DNA of 11,320 nt, from NCBI GenBank assembly GCA_041588495.1, contig JBFGWM010000074.1, positions 1 to 11,320 of the forward strand. Reading direction: 5' to 3'. Position numbers and translations under genes: made by a program. Shown here one piece after another: positions 1 through 4,506 of the stretch; positions within the stretch are counted from its first letter, which is position 1; each line of letters begins with the position of its first letter. The notes under the pieces are model-generated. The model had not been told where the DNA came from, did no database searches, and saw nothing but the letters and a program-made list of their open reading frames with translations. Source of the stretch: JBFGWM01 sp041588495. GTDB lineage: Bacteria > Pseudomonadota > Gammaproteobacteria > Pseudomonadales > JBFGWM01.

Positions 1-135
1 GGTCGCTGCCTCGGGGTCCACGTCACCGGCAGACTCGGAATCGTCGGCGCGAAACAGCAATTCGTATCCGAACACCTCCAGGTCACCGTCGAAAACGGGC
101 TGGCGGGCGATAAAAACGGACATGGACTCGGACAT
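1..135 (-). CDS. EAL/HDOD signalling protein, N-terminal fragment
   Basis: Only the first 45 residues are in the window; the gene runs off the left edge. The visible protein begins MSESMSVFIARQPVFDG and continues through GYELLFRADD. This is the characteristic opening of the YuxH-like family, in which an EAL-type domain is followed by an HDOD domain. In these proteins the YELLFR segment stands at the place of the EAL motif, and many members are thought to be regulators rather than active c-di-GMP phosphodiesterases. The start is uncertain: ATG at 135, ATG at 123 (giving MSVFIARQP, the more usual family start) or GTG at 147 are all in frame, and none has a strong Shine-Dalgarno sequence. The gene lies 96 bp downstream of the DUF1499 lipoprotein gene on the same strand. 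A TATCAT hexamer on the minus strand (about 172-177) could be its own -10 box, but I see no convincing -35. Confidence 0.8.
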   Translation of the reverse strand, partial: MSESMSVFIARQPVFDGDLEVFGYELLFRADDSESAGDVDPEAAT

Positions 136-231
136 CGAACGCTGCACCGCTGCTTTCAGTTGACCTGCCAAATGATACCGGAATCCCGGTGGTTGCGCCC
201 GGTGCGTGCGGGCTCACCGGAAACAAGGGCG

Positions 232-687
232 CTAAGGCGGAGCCACCTCGTAGCGACTCCGAATTTCCTCAACGCGCGCACGGTTCACCCCGAAATCGGA
301 ATGACCGAGGCGCGACGCGGAGCGCACGTGAACCAGGGGTTCGCGCGGAAACCAGAACTCGACGTCGTCGACAAAACGCAGGATGCGACTGGTGAACTCC
401 GCACGCAGGTATCCAGGCTGCGCGGTCACCACGCGGGCCCGCGGAGACGACTCGATGATTTCCCGCAACCGCGCCTGGGCGGCGTCACGCGAATCCGTGT
501 AGCGCAGGGGCGCCACGCGATGACCGTCATCGGTCGCCTGGCTGCTGACGCAGTTGGGGCTCGGCGGGCAGGGCGCCAGCCGTCCGTCGCGCACCCCGAG
601 ATTGTCGGGCGGGGTGCCGGCGCATCCGGCGAGCAACAACAATGTGGCGAGTAGGGGGAGACAGCCCGCGATAGCCCGTTTCGTCAT
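232..687 (-). CDS. DUF1499 family lipoprotein
   Basis: This encodes a 151-residue lipoprotein of the DUF1499 family, whose biochemical role is not known. The N-terminus is a lipoprotein signal: MTKR, a hydrophobic stretch, then the lipobox LLAGC with the acylated Cys at residue 22. The next residue is Ala rather than Asp, so outer-membrane sorting is expected. Family hallmarks follow in order: CPPSPNCVSS (40-49), FVDDVEFW (105-112) and a C-terminal block containing RSASRLGHSDFGVNR (122-136). The length is typical, so the gene looks complete. I chose ATG at 687 because GAAGG sits about 8 nt before it; a GTG at 702 would add five residues (MKVLG). The gene is on the same strand as the downstream EAL/HDOD gene and is divergent from the lipoprotein gene at 898. 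The family assignment is firm; the function is unknown. Confidence 0.9.
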   Translation of the reverse strand: MTKRAIAGCLPLLATLLLLAGCAGTPPDNLGVRDGRLAPCPPSPNCVSSQATDDGHRVAPLRYTDSRDAAQARLREIIESSPRARVVTAQPGYLRAEFTSRILRFVDDVEFWFPREPLVHVRSASRLGHSDFGVNRARVEEIRSRYEVAPP

Positions 688-854
688 GCCCAGAACCTTC
701 ACCCAATCATGTGAACAGAGTTACAGGATAGCCCGGGGCGTCACGCTCCGTGGCGGCAGACTAGCCAAACGCGGCAAGTGGAGGTATCGTTAGCGCCTTC
801 TGGCAGGGTCGCCCGTGGTTCGGTGCGCCCAGGACGCGGATCAGGGTGACGGAA

Positions 855-868
855 ACCGGGATCCCGGT
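855..868. repeat. Perfect 14-bp palindrome in a lipoprotein gene leader
   Basis: The sequence ACCGGGATCCCGGT is fully self-complementary and lies 29 bp before the ATG at 898, between two divergent genes. It could be a dimeric repressor site, or in RNA a short hairpin (five G/C-rich pairs with a GATC loop) close to the ribosome binding site. No known operator consensus is recognised, and in DNA this GC-rich a chance occurrence is possible. Confidence 0.4.
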
Positions 869-897
869 CCGGAAGCCGCTTTCAGGGCGCGAACACG

Positions 898-1521
898 ATG
901 CAGGAAAAGCACCCAGCAAGTTCTCATTCCCGCCTCCGCCGGCGCGCCTGGCTGCTGCTTGTCGCCAGCCTGCCATTGCTCGGCGGCCCCCTGCTGAGCG
1001 GCTGCCAATCGGCGCTGCCCAGTGAGAACGAGACCATGGAATCGCCCTGGCCCACCTTCGATCATGCCAAGAACGCCTACGACCTGGTGATTCCCAATTA
1101 CACGACGGTGGACGAGCTCAAGGAACTCGGGTTCGACCCGTACACCATTCCCAACGTCGGCATCCTCACCTACCTCGACATCATCCAGCGCTTCATCCCC
1201 AACACGTCGATCAAGGTCGAGGACCTCGACGAGGGCATCCAGCGCTGCATCAAGGCGCGCGAGGCGTGCTATGCGTACGAGGCCGCGCCGAGCCAGACCA
1301 AGAAGAAGCGTTACGGCTCAGTGGCTGCAGACGTGATGGGCTTCCGCAAGAAGACCCGCATCACCGGCTGGTCCTTCAATGCCCTGATCGTGATCATCGA
1401 CGACCTGGTCGTGTACAAAATCTGGGGCGGGGTGCCCAATTTCGTCGAGCACAAGTCGCGCAAGACGCCGCTGGGTCCGTTGCAGGGCAACAAGGACGTC
1501 TTCAAGCAGTTGATTCCCTGA
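898..1521 (+). CDS. Lipoprotein of unknown function
   Basis: This encodes a 207-residue protein that I do not recognise at family level. It begins with a long basic n-region (SRLRRRAW, residues 11-18), a hydrophobic core and the lipobox LLSGC with Cys 36. The next residue is Gln, consistent with an outer-membrane lipoprotein facing the periplasm. The mature part contains DELKELGFDPYTIPNVGIL (72-90), which loosely recalls the small helical repeats of SmpA/OmlA-type lipoproteins, although I would not assign it there. Two further cysteines at 117 and 124 could form a disulfide. Segment 157-177 (GWSF...VVYKIW) looks like paired beta strands. The start is ATG 898 with AGGG ten bases upstream; no closer in-frame alternative retains the signal peptide. 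It stands alone on its strand, convergent with slt. GC-rich third codon positions and a canonical lipobox make it a real gene. Confidence 0.8.
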   Translation: MQEKHPASSHSRLRRRAWLLLVASLPLLGGPLLSGCQSALPSENETMESPWPTFDHAKNAYDLVIPNYTTVDELKELGFDPYTIPNVGILTYLDIIQRFIPNTSIKVEDLDEGIQRCIKAREACYAYEAAPSQTKKKRYGSVAADVMGFRKKTRITGWSFNALIVIIDDLVVYKIWGGVPNFVEHKSRKTPLGPLQGNKDVFKQLIP

Positions 1522-1614
1522 CCCGGGGACGCGCTCCCGCGGACGAAGTATGCCGGCTCGCCCCCGGTCATATCCCTGACGCTCCCTGCCTTCCGTCCCG
1601 CCCGCACGCCCTGC

Positions 1615-3528
1615 TCAGGGACTGAACACACCCCCGATATTGCGCCCCTCGAGAAACGCGTAAATCATGCGGAAGGCCAGCACGTTCTTCACGTACTGGC
1701 GCGTCTCGGAGTAGGGGATGGTCTCGATCCACGCGTCCAGGTCGAGGTCCGGGCGGTCCTTCAGCCAGCGGTCCACCCGCGACGGGCCCGCGTTGTAGGC
1801 GGCGCTGGCATGCGCCTGGACGCCGTACTGGCGATACAGGGTGCCCAGGTAGGAGGTCCCCAGACGAATATTGAGCTCCGGTTCATAGAGGTCCGCGCCG
1901 GACTTGTAGGGCGCGCCGATGCGCCGCGCCACCGAACGCGCGGTGGACGGAATCAGTTGCATCAGGCCGCGCGCGTTGGCGTGGGAGCGGGCTTCCGGGC
2001 GCAGGGCGCTCTCCTGACGGGCCACCGCGTAGGCCCAGTAGGTGTCGATGTTGTTGAGCTTCGCGTAGCGCACGAAATACTCCCGCCACCCCACCGGGAA
2101 GCGCAGGCCGAGATCGTCCCAGTAACCGGCCTGGATGCAGCTGACGATGGCCTGGCTGTGCCACGCCCAGTCGCGGGCCACCGCGGCGGCGGCCAGCATC
2201 TGCTCCGGCGGCGCGTCGCGGGTGGCATAGGTCCACTCCACGCGCGCTTTGGAATGCTCGCCGAGTACGTAGAGTTCCAGCGCCCGGCGGATGCCGGGCT
2301 GCCGCTCCATGGCCCGCGCCCGCGCCGCCGACACCTCCACCGGGCGGGACTCGAACCCGTAGGGCCGGTTGACCCGGTCCGCAGCGAGGAAGCCGTAAAA
2401 GTGGCGGCGATCGGCAATGCTGCCGAGGAGTTTTTCGGCGCGGCGACGACTCTCGCCGCCGGGATCGAGGGCCAGCATGGCGCGCGCCTGCCAGTAGACC
2501 CAGTCCGGCTCCTCCGGCAACAGGGTGGCGAGGCGTTCCGCCCAGAACATCACCGCGGCCCAGTCGCCCGACTTCAGGGCCAGGCGTACCCGCCAGCTCA
2601 CCAGGTCGGCATCGACCGCGTTGGGGTCGGTTGTTCCCAGCCAGCGGTCAGCATCGGCCCGATAACCCGCCGCCATCGCCAAAACCAGCCGTTCCTCCGC
2701 CTTGCGGCGTTCCTCGGCGGTGAACGAGAGGCGGTCACGGTAATGCTCCCACCAGCGGATGGCGACCTCGGGCTCGCACCGGCGCTGGCGGCGGATCCCG
2801 TGCAGCACCATCTCGCGAACCTCCGGCGTGTCCTCGGTGAAGCGGTCGAACTGGGCCACCGTGTCCGGCTTGCGGTGGACCTCGATGTAGCGCTCCGCGA
2901 GCGCCTTGCGATCCGGCGGAAGGTAGCGCAACAGGTAGGAGGCCAGGCTCCGGTTGCCGGCCTGCAGGGCCAGTTCCAGGCGCCGCCAGGCCAGTTCCGG
3001 GGTCAGCCGTCCGGCCGCGATCCAGACCTTGAACAGATCGTCACAGGCGCCCGGCTGGGAGCGGCCCACCGCCCACAGATCGGGCACACCGGCGAACGCG
3101 GCATCCACGGAACCGTTCTGGTAACGCGCCCACAGGTAGTAACAGGTCAGTTCCGTGTTCCGGTGTTTCGGATCGTAATGGGTCTCGAGATCCTTCCACT
3201 GCTTGCGCAGCGCGAGCATGTGCAGCCAGGACGCGTGCAGGCGTTCGGCGAGCGGGGAGTCCGGCCACGCCGCGAGGAACTCACGAACCTCCTTGTTGGG
3301 GAGACTTTTCAGGTTTTTCTGCAGGCGACGGTACTCGAGGTAGGGATACAACGGGTAATCGCGGAGTCCCGCCGCGAGCGACTGGTAACGGGAGAGATTG
3401 CCCTGCTCGAGGGCGGACATGGCGCGGACGTAGGCGACACGCTGCTCAACCAGGTCAGCGGTAGAGGCCATCGCGGGATGGCCGCCGACAACCGCTAGAA
3501 GGAATACATACTGCAACAGGCGCCGCAT
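1615..3528 (-). CDS. slt: Soluble lytic murein transglycosylase (Slt70 type)
   Basis: This periplasmic enzyme cleaves the MurNAc-GlcNAc bond of peptidoglycan to give 1,6-anhydro-MurNAc ends, in wall turnover and recycling. The protein has 637 residues, close to the 645 of the E. coli Slt precursor. Residues 1-21 are a Sec signal peptide (MRRLLQYVF... ending AMA). Residues of about 25-460 form the helical superhelix typical of Slt70, and the C-terminal catalytic domain spans about 485-630. Family 1 lytic transglycosylase motifs are intact: RQES with the catalytic Glu at 506, GLMQLIPSTA (521-530), AYNAG (577-581) and IPYSETRQYVKNV (604-616). ATG 3528 is supported by AGGG eight bases upstream. 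It is transcribed divergently from the yfiR operon and convergently with the lipoprotein gene at 898. I see no truncation or anomaly. Confidence 0.96.
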   Translation of the reverse strand: MRRLLQYVFLLAVVGGHPAMASTADLVEQRVAYVRAMSALEQGNLSRYQSLAAGLRDYPLYPYLEYRRLQKNLKSLPNKEVREFLAAWPDSPLAERLHASWLHMLALRKQWKDLETHYDPKHRNTELTCYYLWARYQNGSVDAAFAGVPDLWAVGRSQPGACDDLFKVWIAAGRLTPELAWRRLELALQAGNRSLASYLLRYLPPDRKALAERYIEVHRKPDTVAQFDRFTEDTPEVREMVLHGIRRQRRCEPEVAIRWWEHYRDRLSFTAEERRKAEERLVLAMAAGYRADADRWLGTTDPNAVDADLVSWRVRLALKSGDWAAVMFWAERLATLLPEEPDWVYWQARAMLALDPGGESRRRAEKLLGSIADRRHFYGFLAADRVNRPYGFESRPVEVSAARARAMERQPGIRRALELYVLGEHSKARVEWTYATRDAPPEQMLAAAAVARDWAWHSQAIVSCIQAGYWDDLGLRFPVGWREYFVRYAKLNNIDTYWAYAVARQESALRPEARSHANARGLMQLIPSTARSVARRIGAPYKSGADLYEPELNIRLGTSYLGTLYRQYGVQAHASAAYNAGPSRVDRWLKDRPDLDLDAWIETIPYSETRQYVKNVLAFRMIYAFLEGRNIGGVFSP

Positions 3529-3558
3529 CGGGTGATCCCTGGTGGTTAAAGGAAGTGA

Positions 3559-3564
3559 ATTGTA
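3559..3564 (-). promoter_or_regulatory. Candidate -10 box for slt
   Basis: On the minus strand the hexamer TACAAT (five of six matches to TATAAT) lies 30 bp before the slt ATG. The region 17 bp upstream reads TTACTT, which is only a weak -35, so a sigma-70 promoter here is plausible but not firm. Confidence 0.35.
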
Positions 3565-3643
3565 ACGAAACCGCCCGGTTCAAGTAATGAACGTGACAGC
3601 GATCCGCAAACGGGTGCCGTGTGGTCGGAAACGGGGCGTCGTT

Positions 3644-3649
3644 TATACT
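3644..3649 (+). promoter_or_regulatory. Candidate -10 box for the yfiR operon
   Basis: TATACT matches five of six positions of the sigma-70 -10 consensus and sits in the most AT-rich part of the gap between slt and yfiR. The -35 position (GTGGTC at 17-bp spacing) is poor, so an activator or another sigma factor may be involved. Transcription from here would leave about 270 nt before the yfiR ATG, or about 33 nt before the small reading frame starting at 3689. Confidence 0.35.
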
Positions 3650-3675
3650 TCCCTGTTGAATTGTTTTCACGTCTG

Positions 3676-3755
3676 CCAGGACAAACTCGTGGCTGCCGGT
3701 TTCGCCACGTGCCTGGGACCCGGCAGTGCCGCGGTTTGCGCTGCGTCCGGCAGCC
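3676..3755 (+). promoter_or_regulatory. Leader with competing complementary segments
   Basis: Two alternative stems can be drawn in the RNA. The first pairs CCAGG (3676-3680) with CCTGG (3712-3716) and CGTGGC (3688-3693) with GCCACG (3704-3709). The second pairs GGCTGCCGG (3691-3699) perfectly over nine bases with CCGGCAGCC (3747-3755). They share 3691-3693, so they exclude each other. CTGCCGG (3693-3699) could also pair with CCGGCAG (3719-3725). The first stem would bury the Shine-Dalgarno (AGGA, 3678-3681) and the GTG at 3689 of the small frame below. This layout is what a switchable leader would look like, but GC-rich DNA gives such pairings easily and no known riboswitch class is recognised. 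Confidence 0.25.
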
Positions 3756-3934
3756 AGGATTTCAACGCGTTGTCGCTGGAGGCACTTGGCAGCCGGAACG
3801 TCTGCCCGGCCGTCGTCCGTTTCTCTCAAGCACATGATGCCGGCGACTGGAGCAGGACCATCGGCCGGGAGCTCGATGGTCCGCAACTGAAATCCGACCG
3901 GGCGCCGAACCTGCGGTGGTCCCATGTTTGCTGA
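3689..3934 (+). CDS. Possible small protein, or remnant gene, upstream of yfiR
   Basis: This frame encodes 81 residues from GTG 3689, preceded by AGGA with seven-base spacing. An in-frame ATG at 3587 would give 115 residues but has no ribosome binding site. By hand count about 75% of third codon positions are G or C, about 69% of first and roughly half of second, the order expected of coding DNA in a GC-rich genome. The stop overlaps the yfiR start by 11 bases, suggesting coupled translation. No family is recognised. The stretch FNALSLEAL resembles the LSLEEL-type motif near the N-terminus of some TonB-dependent receptors, and such receptors are sometimes encoded beside yfiR-like genes. The frame could therefore be a decayed receptor start, a genuine small exported protein, or a leader frame controlling yfiR. 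It may also be non-coding. Confidence 0.35.
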   Translation: MAAGFATCLGPGSAAVCAASGSQDFNALSLEALGSRNVCPAVVRFSQAHDAGDWSRTIGRELDGPQLKSDRAPNLRWSHVC

Positions 3935-4499
3935 GCCGTACCGGTGCCGGGTTGCCACCCTGGCCGCCAGCCTGTGCCTCGGCATGGCGACGGTCAGCCT
4001 CGCGGAGTCGACCGGCACGCTGGACAAGGTCCGCGCCGCCTACCTGTACCAGTTCACGAAATTCGTCGCCTGGCCCGGACCACAGCGCGAGGAGGTGGTC
4101 ATCGGCCTGCTCGGACGCGATGCCCTGGGCGGCGCCGAGGCGACGATCGAGGGGCAGCGCTCCCAGGGGCGGGTCATTCGCGTGGTCCACATCATTCCCG
4201 GCGAGCCACTGCCGGCGGCCTGTTGCGACGTGCTCTATGTCGGCACGCAACCGGGCAACCGCGTGTTTGAAATCGCCAGCAACATTGAGCGGGAGTCCAT
4301 CCTCGTGGTTGCCGAGCTCGCGGGCCGTTCGGAAACCACGGCGGAGACCCTGGACTGGACCATCAACCTGGTCCAGCGCGGCACCCGCCTCAAGTTCGAG
4401 GTGAACCTCGGCAGGGCGCGGGACTCCGGATTGCTGATCAGTTCCGAGTTGCTCAAGAGCGCCGTCTCGGTGCTCGACCGTCCCGGGACGGTAAGGTGA
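3924..4499 (+). CDS. yfiR: YfiR family (DUF4154) periplasmic regulator
   Basis: This encodes a 191-residue protein of the YfiR/DUF4154 family. In Pseudomonas, YfiR is a periplasmic repressor that binds the sensor domain of the diguanylate cyclase YfiN (TpbB). Residues 1-27 form a Sec signal peptide ending VSLAES. Family hallmarks are VRAAYLYQFTKFVAWP (36-51) and the C-terminal block from RLKFEVNL (155-162) to SGLLISSELL (168-177). The only mature-part cysteines are adjacent, C100 and C101. The spaced cysteines that form disulfides in P. aeruginosa YfiR have no obvious counterparts. ATG 3924 is preceded by GGTGG at four-base spacing, and the gene overlaps the small frame upstream by 11 bases. 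The GGDEF/EAL gene begins 7 bp downstream, with its ribosome binding site overlapping the yfiR stop. The pair is therefore almost certainly one operon acting on c-di-GMP levels. Confidence 0.9.
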   Translation: MFAEPYRCRVATLAASLCLGMATVSLAESTGTLDKVRAAYLYQFTKFVAWPGPQREEVVIGLLGRDALGGAEATIEGQRSQGRVIRVVHIIPGEPLPAACCDVLYVGTQPGNRVFEIASNIERESILVVAELAGRSETTAETLDWTINLVQRGTRLKFEVNLGRARDSGLLISSELLKSAVSVLDRPGTVR

Positions 4500-4500
4500 G
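4493..4500 (+). promoter_or_regulatory. Ribosome binding site deciding the GGDEF/EAL start
   Basis: AAGGTGAG overlaps the yfiR stop codon and lies six bases before GTG 4507. This favours GTG 4507 over GTG 4513 and ATG 4522, and links translation of the two genes. Confidence 0.6.
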
Positions 4501-4506
4501 CGCGGC

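Noticed and set aside
160..654. Plus-strand open frame of 164 codons.
   Set aside because: It is antisense to the DUF1499 lipoprotein gene, which has clear family motifs and a lipobox. The plus-strand translation is Arg/Gly-rich with no recognisable domain.
1573..1621. Inverted repeat TCCCTGA / TCAGGGA between the convergent lipoprotein and slt genes, and a short hairpin at 1524-1539, as possible terminators.
   Set aside because: The seven-base arms are 35 bases apart and one overlaps the slt stop codon. The other stem is four to five pairs with a bulge and has no T-run.
3578..3592. Dyad GTTCA-AGTAA-TGAAC in the slt/yfiR divergent region, as an operator.
   Set aside because: Five-base arms are expected by chance over several hundred bases, and no known operator matches.
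3661..3760. A c-di-GMP-I (GEMM) riboswitch, suggested by CAGGACAAAC and the c-di-GMP genes downstream.
   Set aside because: The GACGCAAAGC-like core and the tetraloop/receptor arrangement are missing, so only a loose ten-base resemblance remains. A covariance search would settle it.
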